Notes: a model not told the origin generated them from the sequence alone. A DNA stretch of 64,000 bases from Plectosphaerella cucumerina (GCA_020746995.1 JAGPXD010000005.1:3782001-3846000), one strand, 5' to 3'. Counted from the first letter of the stretch, positions 11,008 through 23,162 are shown. Made by a program: numbers and translations.

Positions 11008-13628
11008 ATGGCTGAATCAACCACTGTTAGAACGCACCGATCCGATCGCCATGGACGAGCCTCCGACGATCATTCCGACTTCCTCGCCCAACTGGCTCAG
11101 CGTGAGTCCCGTGGCCGCGTTGCCAAACGACCCCCGGCGCTGTCCGCAGAGGAGCACGCGGAGAATCGAAAACGGCTGCGTCGAGTGACCTTTGTCAAGC
11201 CTGTTTATGCCGATGAAACACAGATCAACGTCGCTGGCATATTCCGGAAATGGAAGCGGTATGTCGTTGGCGCTCACTGGCAGGCTGTTTTTCTGACGTG
11301 GCGTCAAGATACTGCGAGGAAAACAAGGTCGGCGGTTGGGAGTCGACCCTGAAGACCCTGCAACGAGAGACGACGATGGACTTTTTCCTCTTCGTCTGTG
11401 GCAACTACAACATCAAGTCTTGGGGCACCTCCCATGTGTATATCCGCCAATTCCAGCAATTGTACACCACCGTCACTGGCCGATTCATGGACCGCAACGA
11501 TGCAAAGGAAGTCTACAAGGTATGTTCATGTCAACGACACCTGGATTGGGGCAGAGCACTAACGAAACTGTCGGCTAGTACCATCGTCAGGTCTTGATCC
11601 CCCGGTTCGGTTATCGCGCGCCGAACAGTGACCCCAAGCCAGTTATAAGCATGGCCGACTTGCAGATCATCTTGGTGTTCAACATGGCATACGATACGAC
11701 CATATTTCCTAGCGAACGGCACCGCATCCAACTTGCTGCTTGCTATAAGATCATGAGCTATACTGGGGCAAGACCTGCTGAGCTCGTCGACAATGAGAGG
11801 CGCAAGCCTGACGACGGCTCAACCCAGAAGCTCTTTGGCTCCAAGGTTGTCACCTTGTCCGACACTGGCTGTCCAGGCGACGAAGATGAAGATAACGACA
11901 ACGACGACGACACCCTGCCTGACGAGAAGTCCCGGAGGCTAGATGGGCTTCTACTGGCGGAAACTAAGGGTCGCGGTAGGCCTAAAGCTCTCTGTTACGA
12001 GGATATCAGCTTGATGATCGTCCGGCACCCGAGTACAGGACAGGTAATACCCGCCATGGCTATCAGGTTTATCCACCACAAGGGCGCAGACAACAAGCCG
12101 AAGCCGTGAGTTTTTAGCGCCCGAAAGGCAGGCTTATAGCAGCGCGGCAGAACTGACTCTATCAGGACTGTCTTCTATTTCACGCCGACGAAGAAGCTGA
12201 TTTTCTGTGTCATTAGCGATATTATCGCCCTCGCGCTTTATGACGACGCCTTTGACGTATTAAGCTTGAAGAAAGCCTCGGATGTGCTAGGGACGACGAT
12301 TCCTGCGTGCAAGAACTCTACACCTCTGCGATGGAAAGTATCTATGCTCAAGATCCCTGTTTTCCGCCGATTCGGCCGTAACGGAGAACTCTCCGACGAT
12401 AAAGCTATGCTCTATTCTAAACTCAGAGATGACATGGGCCAGCAGAGCGAGGATGCAGGGTTTGAGGTTCGCTGGACGCCCAAAGTGTGCCGTAGAGGAG
12501 CCTCGAATGCTGCGAACGGTATGGTAGATCCCGATGAGTCGACCGAAGCTCGATGACTGCCATTCCCAGAGCTGACTTGGATCGTTAGGTAATGCTCTAG
12601 ACGCTGTTCGAGACCAGATGATGCGCTATGATCCCAAGTTCCTCACCTTTCACGATGCCTATCTTAATCAAATGGTTGAGTTCGACTTGCAGAATACCTT
12701 CCTCGAGGAACAGACAGAGAGCGAACTGTATAAATTATTCGCGCACGTTAGCCTTACCCGAGACCCCCGGGCTAAACGCGACATGGTGCCCGATAAGGTG
12801 TGGGACAACCTGCCGCCCGACCCCGAGCTTGTTGCGCTGGAACAGCGACAAGCAATGCTAAAGCAGGGACGGTATCGTATCAAAGATCTTTAAGACGAAG
12901 AAGAAATCCGTGCGCTCACCGAGCAGATCAGACTCAGAAAAGGCCGCCGCGAGTATTTGATCGCAAGGGAGTACCGGGAGTACTATTTCTACACCCAGCC
13001 AACCCGCGACATCGAGCGGCAAGCCCGTGGCGAGATGGACGAGGAGTACGAAGAACCCAAGATGGAGCTACACATCCCGGAACGCGCAGGGCTTGCTGCG
13101 CTCTTCATCAACCAGCCAGATGGCCTGTCGGACGAGGAAGTCGCATGCCGCCGTGTCCAGTCCATCGACTTGAAAGTTTCTCTGTGCGGCAAGCGAGAGA
13201 CCCGTCGCTTTGGTCGCGTCCGGACACGCAGGCAGCCCGAGCTTCCCGTGAAACAAGAGTTGCCAGAGGTCGAGCCCATGCTTGACCACTTCCCCCTCCT
13301 GATGGATCCGGCCCAATGTCCCGTGTGTATCGGAGACGATCGTCTTTCACGAGAGGAACGAACTTTCAGCTTCTGTCGTCCCACCATCCGCAACGACCAC
13401 TTCGATGACCAGCATCTCGAGGCACACAAGCTGTCCGAGCGCCGCGGGAATACTATCCGCTGCGAGCACCCCAAGTGTACTGATGTGAAGTTGACGTCAG
13501 TAGACCACTTTCGAAACCATGTTCTCACCGTCCACCAAGTCGCATTGCGATCAGAGGAACAGGCTCGCGTTCTGCGAAACAAAAAACACAGCCGTAGAAA
13601 GATGGCCCGATGCAAGAAGTCGAGGTAG
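11008..13628 (+). pseudogene. DUF3435 tyrosine recombinase (Starship captain-like), one in-frame stop
   Basis: Five exons: 11008-11258, 11309-11519, 11579-12105, 12166-12518, 12589-13628; introns of 50, 59, 60 and 70 bp, all GT-AG. The phases fit and total 794 codons. The product matches the fungal DUF3435 family, the YR recombinases that mobilise Starship elements. Seen: YTGARPAEL near residue 219 (the catalytic-Arg box of tyrosine recombinases), HHKGADNKPKP, CRRGASNAANG (second Arg box), MMRYDPKF and a following HDAYLN Tyr region, then a C-terminal Cys/His cluster (CPVC ... CEHPKC ... H-x4-H) and a basic tail. An in-frame TAA at 12891-12893 interrupts exon 5; CAA-to-TAA would be a RIP-type change. 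The catalytic part is upstream of the stop, so a truncated protein of about 550 aa might still be made. The gene points into the accessory region, as captains do at the 5' end of Starships. Confidence 0.85.
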
Positions 13629-14150
13629 GTTTGGTTGGCAGCATTCGCGAACTTGGGGTTTCGATGGCATGCCGTTGATGTAGGTACTATGTCCTAGCAA
13701 GCACATATTGTAACTCGATCCTTGATGAGTGACCTGGTGAGATGAATAAGGCTTACACTGTCACCACGCGCTCCAGCAGCTCGAAAGCCTCCTTCACCCC
13801 GCCGTTGGCTTCATCTGCTGCGTGCTGCGATGCGAGCCATGAAGGGCGATCCCCCGCCACTTCGCGTCAGACACTACCACCCACTGGAGAAGGGAGGATC
13901 ATTAGTCATTTATGGAGCAGGAAAGACTTGCATATGATTGCTAACCATGGTGGCCTAGTTTAGACGCGATGCGGGATTGAAGGCACGCATTGACTCGACG
14001 CCCTTGCCACCATCGCCATCGCTACCCGGAATGCTTCTTTCAAGGGATCACACATCACTGGACTATAAAGCGGATCCAAATGCAGGATCCAATTTCAATT
14101 CTGAACAACCGTGAACTTGAGTACCATCAATGCTTCGGTTAGGATGCCGC
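13629..14150. other. Intergenic, no supported gene
   Basis: Ordinary composition. It lies between the ends of the recombinase gene (+) and the dynamin-like gene (-), which converge here. No RNA gene or repeat recognised. Confidence 0.5.
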
Positions 14151-16614
14151 TCAATGACCCCATTCCTGGTCAGCTGGAGGATCTACTGTGCCGTGCCCCG
14201 AAGCCTTCTTCTTTCCTTTCTTGGGACGGGGAGCCCAAATGTCTTCCATATCGCTTTGCAATCCGGTTCGAGTGAGCCATCCATCAATTGGTGGCGGTGT
14301 TGCAACCATAGCCGGAGAAGGAGAGGCTTCATCAGGATTCATGGCTCGAGGGGCCTCCCCGCTGTCAGGAGGTATTGAGGCTTTCTCAGACCTGCTCGGC
14401 GTCATAACCGATAATTGCTGGGAATCTTCGGATGCTACCTGATCCGCATTGTTGGGGCTGACGGTGTTTCTGCGCCTATGCAGGCTCTTCAGGCCTTGGA
14501 GTCCTGTCTCAAGGATCCCTCGTTTCGCTTCCAGGCGTCTCCTCTCGAGGGCAGATTCTAGGGTCTCTCCTGCAAGACGGGCTATCTCTTCGTCCCTCAT
14601 CTTCAAAACATTGCTCGATCTGAAAAGCATCGAGAGCTTGCTAATGAGGCAGTCTTCAATCGCCAAGATGCTCATATCATCGATGAACCTTCTCACCGCA
14701 ACCTGGACGCAGATTGAGCCTGTCAGCCTTATCCATGGCTTCCTGATCGAAGGAAAATCTTACCTTGTAATAAGTCTCCATGTAGTCCACCGCTAGCGCG
14801 CTCCCAAACCTTTCCATGTCGGGCTCAAAGCCCTCTCCCAATAGTTCCAGGAGCTCGATCGGATTCAGGCTGATCTTGCTGTCCGGTTTGTCGAATCGAT
14901 GCGATCCAAACGTCTTGTCCACCAGCTTCTTGATAGCTCTTTTGTTTCGGGCCTGTTGGATTCGCTGAACGTTCTCAGTGAGCTGGGGATTGTACGTGAT
15001 GGGATGCTGCACGGCCGAAGCAAGCAGCGCATTGACTTTGGCGTCCAGCCCGATCTTCAGCCCATCGATTTCTTGGCGAACGAGTTTGAGAACCCCTTCA
15101 GCAACGTCCTTGGTGGTGATGTGCTCGACTATCAACTGAGTCGTCAAGTGCGCAGACTCCAGGATATCGTCGACAAGGAGCCTCGCGATCCTCCCCCAAG
15201 GCTCGCATTGCTCGACAAAGAGGTCGCTTACGATGAGCGGATTAAAGAGACCCGGGAGCTCGCGTCCCTTACTGAACTTTAGGCGATGCGCAACTTCATC
15301 GAGATACTCAGACCGAGCGATTCGAGGTACGTCACGGACCTCGCGGTCACCCTCGTCTTCACCGTCTGAATCGACAATGTTCTGACTGTGACCACTCAGC
15401 CGCATCTCCGTCGCAAAATCGAGGAGTCTGTTCTGCACCACAGCCCTCAACCTTGTAGGGAACTTGTCGATCTTCTTCCGGTTGCCGAAGAAACGGTCGG
15501 TGTATGTACCCTCAACCGCTTGCGTCACTAGGGACGTGTACTCCTCACTTATACGTAGCAGGTAGCTCAACTGCTGCTGTGAGGTGCCACGTACCGGGCC
15601 GAGTCGATTCAACCTGACAACGCAGTCTTGAATGCCTTCTTCCACGTCCTGCACAAGGCTTGGGAGTTGGACAAGGATCTGGTCCTTCAGAATCGTGCTT
15701 AGCCTGAGCTTCAAGGCTGCCACTCCGCAATGCGAAGAGTCGATGGAATCCCACAATCCTTGGGAGAAGAACTCGCTCTCAATGGCATCTCTTTCAGCTG
15801 AGGTGACGTCGCGTTCCTCAAATTTTCGGTTTTTCAGGACATGCCAGCCAAGGCGAAGCTCTTCCTCAAGGTTCTGAGCAAGACGGACAAAGTAGCTCTC
15901 CGATTCAGAGCCGACGTCCAAGGTGTCGGGTTTTGTGATGAGACCCATGGTGCGCAGCCCGTCTGGATCGGCCAGTTTCGCCATCAGGGTGACTTCCTGT
16001 AGCACATACTCGTACTTGGCCGACACCACGGTGAGGATGATGCTCCGTGGTCGCGCCATGTACCTCTCGACCATGCCGCGGACAATGCCCACGTCGGTGT
16101 CAAACTGTTCCTTGTTGCCCCTCCTGAAGAGGCCTGGAAGGTCCATCATGGTGAGATGTGGTAGTCCTGGCCCGGTAACCTCAATGCGAAGGATGTCTTC
16201 GTAGAACTCCCCTGTGCCGGTCGGGTCGGCCATGGCGCGCTTCGCTTCATCGGTCACGGCACCTAGGCCCTCCTTGTTGATGCTTGCCTCTGGGTGCCAG
16301 CTTTCGAGGCGTTCTTTGTCCTCTCCAAACCGGTCCTCGCCTGGAGTGATTGATACCTTGGTGTTCACCTCGCAACCCCGGCGAAGGACCAGCTCAGTGG
16401 CGAAACGAGTACAAAGACCATCCTTTGTAGGGAACGGCATGCCAGAGATGGCCTCGAGGACGGAGCTCTTTCCCGCAGACTGATCTCCGCAGACGATGAT
16501 TTCCGGTAGGTCGACATAGTGGCTGACTCCCTGCGAGCGGAGACTATCGATGATGTCGAGGAGGCCGCGATGGTCTCCCACAGCGATGCTTGTGGCCGTC
16601 ATGCTCGTCTCCAT
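14151..16614 (-). CDS. Dynamin-like large GTPase
   Basis: Two exons, 16614-14764 and 14702-14151, with a 61 bp intron (14703-14763, donor GTAAGA). The 800-aa product begins METSMTATSIAVGDHRG; a second ATG four codons in (16602) is also possible. G1 is GDQSAGKSS (residues 43-51), G3 DLPG (158-161) and G4 TKPD (227-230), all intact, so GTP binding and hydrolysis are expected. A stalk (middle) region and a GED-like helical segment across the splice site follow, then a low-complexity Pro/Lys-rich tail of about 110 residues; no PH or proline-rich SH3-binding domain is recognisable. The family resembles Mx/dynamin-related proteins that remodel membranes. Such paralogs are expanded in filamentous fungi and separate from Vps1/Dnm1; a role in defence-like responses is inference. 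The frame is open further upstream to 16890, but family alignment favours 16614. Confidence 0.92.
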
Positions 16615-17177
16615 TACTGCTGCGGGCGATGAAGAGAATAAGTAGTTTGCACAGCGGCGGACATCCGGGCGTCTTAAATAAATTCGTGGGAGAAGAGATC
16701 GATAGCCAAACTCTCCCCCTCGCCTGGGATGCGCCGCCGTGGCTATGTGGAAGGCCGCCCGCATGGTTGGGTACCAAGGCATTGCATCGCGCACGTCTGA
16801 CGGCTGTAATGCGCCAAGTGCCCGAGTAAGGTCTAGACCTGCCAGTTGGCAACCTCGGTGAAAAAATCGGGCAAGGCTCCTGGTCATCATTCACCATTCG
16901 TGGAAACATGCTCGCAGTGTTGCTGTGGTTCGGATTTGTTTCGGTGGAAGAGATGAAGGAAGCTGCGCAGTTGGGGCCTACAAGGGCGACTTAGTGCACT
17001 CATGACAATGTATTGCGTTCTATCGCCAGCCTGGGTACTCTGAATCAACGATCGTGGTCGGAAGCGGCTTGATAATGCACCCCGCTCGTCACATACAGTC
17101 GCGTTTCACTCCGAAGCCCCCGACAGGCAGACATCTTTGCGGGTGAACTATACTTTTGCCGCCTGCTGTGATCCCAG
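16615..17177. other. Upstream region of the dynamin-like gene
   Basis: Contains the presumed 5' UTR and promoter of the leftward dynamin-like gene and the 3' flank of the deaminase-like gene. No other feature recognised. Confidence 0.5.
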
Positions 17178-18565
17178 TCACGTCGGGATGGTTGCCGTCA
17201 TAGTCAGTGAGGGCCCGGCCGTCGAGTCTTGATTCGTTGGCCGCCGGGGAGCAGTCAGCGCGGTCTTGAGCTCTCGCTTCGTCAGTTGCTCAATTTTTTT
17301 GCTTAGTTTCAAAAATGGAGTGCTCTTGAATCGTCCAGGAATCGGGTAGTACGGTGGTGGCATCCAGGACGGGTAGATTTTTTGGTGACAAGCCGAAACC
17401 TGGAGTCGTGAATGCTGAAGCAAATACTCGTAACAGAGAAAGCACGCCTTCTTGCTGGTCCCAATGAACGGCATGCGTGGAGCAGAACTGGGATTGCCCT
17501 CATAGAACACGACGATTTGCATTTCGGCGTGGAGCGTCAGATTCAAGCGGCATGCTCTTCGCAGAAGCGTCTCAACATCTTGCTTGCCCAAGTGCTTCTG
17601 CAATTGATTCATTGTCATCCCCGAATCTTCCTTGACAAGCTTCTTGACAACTGCCAGAAGGGGGTTCTTCTCATTGTGAAGAGAAAATGAACACGAGTCG
17701 GGCGCTCTGACCTCTCGGATGCGAATATCTGCGAAGACCTCAGGCTGCTTCACAGCTAACTTGACCATGGACTTGATGGCGGAGTGATAGCGAGCGATTT
17801 TGTGCAGACTGTCCAGCCAGGGCGGCTTTTCCATATGGTCAGTTCCGAGCAAACTTTGCAACTGCTCAGAATAGTGCCATCTGGCTTGCGAAGCCCAGTT
17901 GATCAGCTTGGCCATAGTCTTGGAACTCCAGGTCTGCAGTGATTCGGCAGCAAAAGGACAACTCCCGAGCCAAAGTTGGAGCCCAGGTTTTGCCCATGTT
18001 TCTGGCTTCGCCTGGTCTTTAAGAAGCCTAGAGTGCGCGTCTCGTAGAAACGTTCGAATGCCACGCTTCTCCACCTTCTTGGCAATCGACAAGATCCGAC
18101 CTCTGTCCAATTCGACAACCAGATGGAGAATCTCAGGCTCGGCTTGCTTAGATGATTTTTCTGTATCGCTCGCCGGTCAGAATGTCTCAAAAGGTTTCGG
18201 ATGAAATACGTACCTTTTTTGGCAACCAGTCGAAGTGTTTGTAACACCCGTTCAAGGCCAGCCAGGGCCTCCGGCGTCAAGCCGCGGTTCCGGGCCACGC
18301 GCAAGATGCTTCCCGCAGGGGGATTTTGTTCCAAGCAGACGGCTGCGGCTGTTTCAGCTCCCGATTTCGATGTCGAACAGATGAGAGCAAATGAGTCAAG
18401 AAACTTCTGCTTGAGCTGCTGCCCACCCGAAATGTCGCCATCGGGGTTCTCGTCGAGTGAGGTTCTTGTCGGTTTCCCTCGAACAGGGTCAATCAACCAT
18501 AGCAATGCTGAATGCATCACGAAGCGTTTGAGGTCCGCTCCGCCAATCTGAGTGAGTACTGCCAT
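17178..18565 (-). CDS. OTT_1508-type deaminase-fold protein
   Basis: Two exons, 18565-18214 and 18160-17178, with a 53 bp intron (18161-18213, donor GTACGT, acceptor ACAG). The phases join to give 444 aa. The N-terminal ~300 residues are helical and unassigned. The C-terminal part carries the cytidine-deaminase-like zinc signature: HAE (about residues 328-330) in a segment LTLHAEMQIVVFYEG, and CFLC (cysteines about 357 and 360) preceded by IGTSKKA. The arrangement H-A-E then S-K-x-x-C-x-x-C fits the OTT_1508-like deaminase family known in fungi and related by descent to bacterial polymorphic-toxin deaminases. The Zn ligands and catalytic Glu look complete, so an active nucleoside or nucleic-acid deaminase is possible; the substrate is unknown. 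It sits tandem with the dynamin-like gene, same strand. Confidence 0.8.
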
Positions 18566-18962
18566 CTTTGCTGGTACAGTCAATCTGAAAAGGAGAGATT
18601 CAAGATGTCCGACCGAGTGTAATCGAGAAGATGCTTATCCATACCACGTCAGGATCCATGCGACGGCCTTGAGTCAGACTCATGTCTGCCTAATGTGACG
18701 GGTGGCCGCACACATCTGATTGGGCCACGTTGAGATGTAAGACGCATGCTTCTGCCACATATCGCATGCACCATGCGGCCAACATTAGCAACCTCCAGCA
18801 GCGTCCCGAGAGTCTCCCACCAGTCACCCTCTGCGAAACGTAGCCTTATGTACATGAAGCCCGGGTCACTCCGCTGATTCTCCGTGCTGCGTTCTTCGTT
18901 CTTCGTTCTCATCCTTTCTCAAGAGTTGCGAAAACCTGCATCTGCTCACGCCTCGTCTGGCC
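18566..18962. other. Divergent intergenic region
   Basis: Lies between the deaminase-like gene (leftward) and the C2H2 gene remnant (rightward). No feature beyond a presumed shared promoter region. Confidence 0.4.
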
Positions 18963-19740
18963 ATGGCTTGGTCTCCAAGTCAAGCTTTTGCTTACGACGA
19001 CGAAGTCAATCAGAACTTTGTCCAGATCGGTTCTTCTGAAGAAGAGGTCACCCCTTATTCAGACCTCACCATGTCCAACCCGACCTTGCCGATGTACACA
19101 TTCGCTGACGGTTCGGAGGTTGACGCAACGATCGATCCGTCACTGCTGACCAACCATCATGTCTCGAGCGACATCTCGGCGCACGACGCGCCCATTCAGC
19201 AACCTTGAGGTGCTGACATGTTATCACCGCCCCTCCCAAACACGCCTGATGCGATTGAAACTGTGGAACATACAGCGTATAATCGTGTCGAGTGTGGAAG
19301 TGCAGTGGATGCGCGTATCCCTATCCCCTCAGAATATCCCTTGGCAGGAAGAAGATCTAAAGCCCGCATACGGTGCACATGGAAGGGTTGTGACTATCAA
19401 GAGCCTGACGCTGATGAGATGAAGTAAGTTACTCTTTCCCGCCCACTTGGCGACCACAGTGCTCAACTTTGCTTCAGAAAACATGCCGTCGCTCACCGAC
19501 GTTGTCCCAAAGAGGACTGCAGTTGGGCCGACGCTCGGGATGGGAAGGAAAAGAGGCGTCATGTTTGGAACAATCACAAAGCTTGGGCCGAGAGCACTAG
19601 ATACACCCCAATAGTGTGCTCGGTGCGATTTGTGCCCGGCGGTGTTTGCGCGCGACGATGGTGTGAATCGCCATAAGAAGGAGGTACACGGGGCTATCAA
19701 ACGTGTCAGGAAGTTGAGGGGTGGAGAAGTCAAGACGTAA
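18963..19740 (+). pseudogene. C2H2 zinc-finger gene, broken by stop and frameshift
   Basis: Reads from ATG 18963 with an acidic/Ser-rich N-terminus, meets an in-frame TGA at 19206-19208, and continues in the same frame to a zinc-finger-like CTWKGCDYQE segment. A plausible 53 bp intron (donor GTAAGT at 19425) leads to a second finger (KKHAVAHRRCPKEDCSW). A +1 frame change near 19613 then leads to CARCDLCPAVFARDDGVNRH, a good C2H2 finger, ending at TAA 19738. Three C2H2-like units in order suggest an ancestral DNA-binding protein; the stop and the frameshift suggest decay. Unrecognised splicing could rescue part of it. Confidence 0.6.
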
Positions 19741-20770
19741 ACTTAAGTGATTGGGTTGCTGAATGAAGCGTTCTAAAAGATAGTCATTCCGATGGGGATG
19801 GGGAAGAGTGCATTCGGTAGGCTGTGGAGCCATGCAACTGTTGGATGAATCTAAACCACTTTGCAGTATCGTCATGACGCTATCTCACCCTTCTACACAC
19901 ATGACATAAGTGTCATGTTAAGTCCTAGCGGAGACGTGACCCCTGCCCCGATCCTCTGTGGCACAGAGACTACAGTCAATTCCCTCGACCTACCCCTCGA
20001 GCATCTCGCCTTGGAACTCCATACTCCAGCTCTCCTGGCGATGCAGGGGTGTCCCAAGCCTTCGCAATCATCACCACAGTAGTTGAACCGAAATTGTAAT
20101 CGACCGAGTCTTTGCTACTGAGTACTCACCTGTATGTTTGACGAAAGAGTGGCCGACTGACGGAACTTCTTTAGCAGACTTAGGACCTCGCCGGGAAACG
20201 CGATAGTCCTACACTCTGTTTGGTACGTAAGCGAAGAAAGTCGCTGTCCCTTCCGGAGCACCACCTTTCAATTGATGAAGTACTGGATATGGTGTGGATC
20301 CGATCCGTGGCTGCTGCCATGATCATTACTTAGATGTGGGTCTTTCCTCGCCCAGTGAAAGAAAGGCATATGGTGAACTGGGACTATCTTCGAAGTCGTC
20401 TCGCGTGGCAGGGTTGCGCTTGTGACCGCGGATCACTTCGGCCGTCAACGGGACCCTAGCTCAAGAAAGTGCTTCACTATTCCTTTGTCTGTTGGCTTGG
20501 CGCGTCATCTTGGAGGTGTTCATGCTCTCTGGATACAAGACGACGATGAGACATAGCCATGTTCCTTACTCTGCCCGGAGAAGGCTAGTGTCGAACATCT
20601 GGGGTTGCGGCTGCGGGCTCAGGGCAAGCACGGCAAAGCGGAAGAGATGTATTGACGGGCGCTCGAGGGCAAAGAGAAGGTGATGGGCGCGGATCATCCC
20701 TCACTGGTCCCGCACCGTTGCTACCCCGTTTCTATTCAAGTTTCGCCCATCATCAGTCCGGGTCCTGTTT
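19741..20770. other. No supported gene
   Basis: Ordinary composition, short frames only. Nothing recognised on either strand. Confidence 0.5.
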
Positions 20771-20841
20771 TTGACCCACCACGATGATCACACCATCCTC
20801 GCAACGTGGGTGGGACACGAACCCATCGTGGTGTACGATCT

Positions 20842-21453
20842 GATGCCGTCTTCGGCGTCTTTGCCTAAGGCCTCGGCAGCGATTTTTGGGATTGAAAGCC
20901 CCCCCGAAGATTCGCCTCCCATCACTGTTAAGGCCCCTTTCCTGACCCGCGACATTGAGGAGTGCACTATCTTGCTGGCAGCCGTGATGTTCCATGTTGC
21001 TGCGGGACGCCCAGTCCCGAACGACCTAGACGCTGCATCATGGGCCACGTGCTGTCCGCTCTGTGCGAGCCGCTGTCGCCGTGTGAGTTCGAGCATGTAA
21101 GTTCGATGCTCGTTACACTCGACTCGGCGCCGCAACACGGCCGCACAGCTCGTGCGAGGAGTCTGGGCAGACTCCTCGTCCTTCCGGCTGTCGAGTGCGG
21201 TGTGGACGCAAGCAACCGAGCCCCGCATCAGACTGTCCCGTCGACAATCAGTTCCGCCGACACCCTTTTTCGTCACATCGGAGAAGCCGCTTTGCAACGG
21301 CTGAGGGTTCTTGCGGCTGGGCCAGGCGTTAGTCGCCCCCATGATCAGCTGTGGGCAGCGGCAGAGGCATGGGCGGTCACGGGACGGCTGCGGGTTTACT
21401 GCGCGGTGTTGATCAGGCACAGCGAAGTGGCAGCCATGTTCGGAGGTAACTAG
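20842..21453 (+). pseudogene. Possible hypothetical gene, frame-shifted
   Basis: Two overlapping plus-strand frames read as protein-like: one from ATG 20842 through a segment containing EECTILLAAVMFHVAAG, and another from about 21040 (GHVLSALCEPLSPCEFEHV) to the stop at 21453. They would join with a one-base frame change near 21030; I found no convincing intron. No domain recognised. It may be a decayed gene, or the frames may be chance in GC-rich DNA. Confidence 0.25.
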
Positions 21454-21494
21454 GGGTCGTGCATGTTCCGCGCTCAGACTACAGCATCTGCAAT

Positions 21495-22223
21495 CTAAGT
21501 GTCCCTCCGTGGCCTCTTCCGCGACCTGAGCGAGTATTCATGTTGTTCATCTACAGGCGCCTTGGCGCCAGATTCCGCCGCCTCTTGTTTGACGCTGTGC
21601 AGTGAAGAAATGCCGAGTCCTGCCAAAATCTCCCGCAAACCCTCGTTCTCCAGTCGATACTGTTCGGCTTCCATCAGCAGGACATCTGCTTCCGTACGGG
21701 CTGATTTGGCGGCGGCCTTGGCTTCGGCCGCTTCGCTTCTCAGAGTGTTCGCGGTCTCGTTGACAGCCTTCCACGAAGCTTCCCCGTCGTGCCACAATCG
21801 GATGGACTCGGATTCCGACCACACCGACGTGTACTCGCCACACCTAGCTTCAGCCATGGCCCGAAGACTATTGTTGTCGGCCTCTAGGATCCGAACGCGG
21901 TCTTCCAGGTCTGCGACAGTGGCGCGGTATTTGGCGATGGCGGCCCGGGACGATGCGATCGCCTCACTCGCTGAATTTACATCGTGCGACAAGATGATCC
22001 TCCTCCTACACCCTGTTACCAAAGTCTCAAGGTTGGAAGCTGGGGTCCCACAATACCTGGATGAGCGGGAGGCCGATGCCGCTCGGCACGTTTGAATGGG
22101 CCATGGCTTCAAGTTGTCCCGCAGCAGTGCAGCGCGGCCGAGATCTCTATCGATGCGAGAGAAGCAGCGTAAGGGCCCCTTGGGGCCGGTCGCGCTAAGT
22201 ACCGCGCACGCGGCGGTCATCAT
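21495..22223 (-). CDS. Hypothetical coiled-coil protein
   Basis: Minus-strand frame of about 242 codons from ATG 22223. The last ~165 residues have a strong heptad-like, Ala/Glu/Arg-rich pattern (for example DLEDRVRILEADNNSLRAMA and a later NTLRSEAAEAKAAAKSA) predicting a long coiled coil, and end in a basic nuclear-localisation-like tail (SLRSRKRPRRDT). The first ~75 residues look less coding-like, so the true start or a 5' intron may lie nearer 21990. No bZIP basic region is seen. Function unknown. Confidence 0.5.
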   Translation of the reverse strand: MMTAACAVLSATGPKGPLRCFSRIDRDLGRAALLRDNLKPWPIQTCRAASASRSSRYCGTPASNLETLVTGCRRRIILSHDVNSASEAIASSRAAIAKYRATVADLEDRVRILEADNNSLRAMAEARCGEYTSVWSESESIRLWHDGEASWKAVNETANTLRSEAAEAKAAAKSARTEADVLLMEAEQYRLENEGLREILAGLGISSLHSVKQEAAESGAKAPVDEQHEYSLRSRKRPRRDT

Positions 22224-23162
22224 CGCAGACACCCGCCTCAACCTGCATCAGCTATTCGTCCTGCCGCCGTCTGGAAAGCCAACAGACTGGGAGCGACTGC
22301 ATCAGGCCTGAGCGAAGTGTCCTCGAATACGAGCGGGGTTGGATGACCGGTCGCAGTCAGGACGTGGGGCGCCCGATCCTGAGGAGAAGGTCACATCGTC
22401 TTGCCACAGAGTTCATGACCGCAGAGGAGGCACTGGGTAATCCAGCATACGTAATGCCGACGCAATTGCCATTTGGCCGTCACGTCCGTCGCTACAACTA
22501 CGACCCATTCCCGTGCAAAGTGCGTGGCCACGATGCTACTCAGCTCGCCGCTTCATCCGTTCATGTCAGCAAGTGGAAACGTCAGAATGGTCAACTGGCC
22601 CGGGATCGAGGCTTTTCAGCCCACCAACTATACGCCTGCTGGGCTCTCTGCTCCCTCGGCTTGGCCCCATGGGCCCAGGTACGTGCGGTCCACCTCGAAT
22701 CTCGTGCAACCCGACTGAAGGGGACGGCACAGCTCCTACGATGACATTGCGCTCCAAATCGGGGTGCTTGAGCGACGGGTCGTCATTCTCGCAAGACTTG
22801 TTGCCTTCCTCGTCGGCCAGCAAGCACGTACATGGTGAGCTGTCCCGTCTTGTGATTGCGCATGCGACTTATCTGGTCAACAGGAACGAATGCGTCGGGT
22901 TGCTGCAACGCGAGAGCGGCGTTTTCGCATAGGCAGTATGGGCAGAGCGGGGCGGGGCAGTAGAGCTACAACATGCTGCGAAACACCTAGTCGTCTTTCT
23001 TAGAGTCGCTGCAATACATGCGGTATTTATTCCTGTTGCTCCCGATTCTCACTCATCGGTCCTCATCCGGACCTGCCCGGCTGCGCCGTTGAACCGACCG
23101 GTGATGGACTGTTCAGCAGGACAGTGACATTAGATAGTTCAAGCGACATGGATGCAGGGCAC
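22224..23162. other. No confident gene
   Basis: Several overlapping frames of 80-140 codons exist on the plus strand (22343-22744, 22513-22932) but none has recognisable domains or a clear splice structure. Treated as non-coding or decayed. Confidence 0.4.

Noticed and set aside
10556..11188. A 210-codon plus-strand frame overlapping the start of the recombinase gene
   Set aside because: No recognisable features; the second frame (ATG 11008) is the one that splices into DUF3435.
12989..13615. A 208-codon minus-strand frame
   Set aside because: Antisense of the recombinase's last exon; Arg/Ser-rich composition typical of shadow frames.
16615..16890. N-terminal extension of the dynamin-like protein
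   Set aside because: The frame is open, but dynamin-family proteins begin at the MTAT(S)-IAVGDHRG region; the extension has no similarity.
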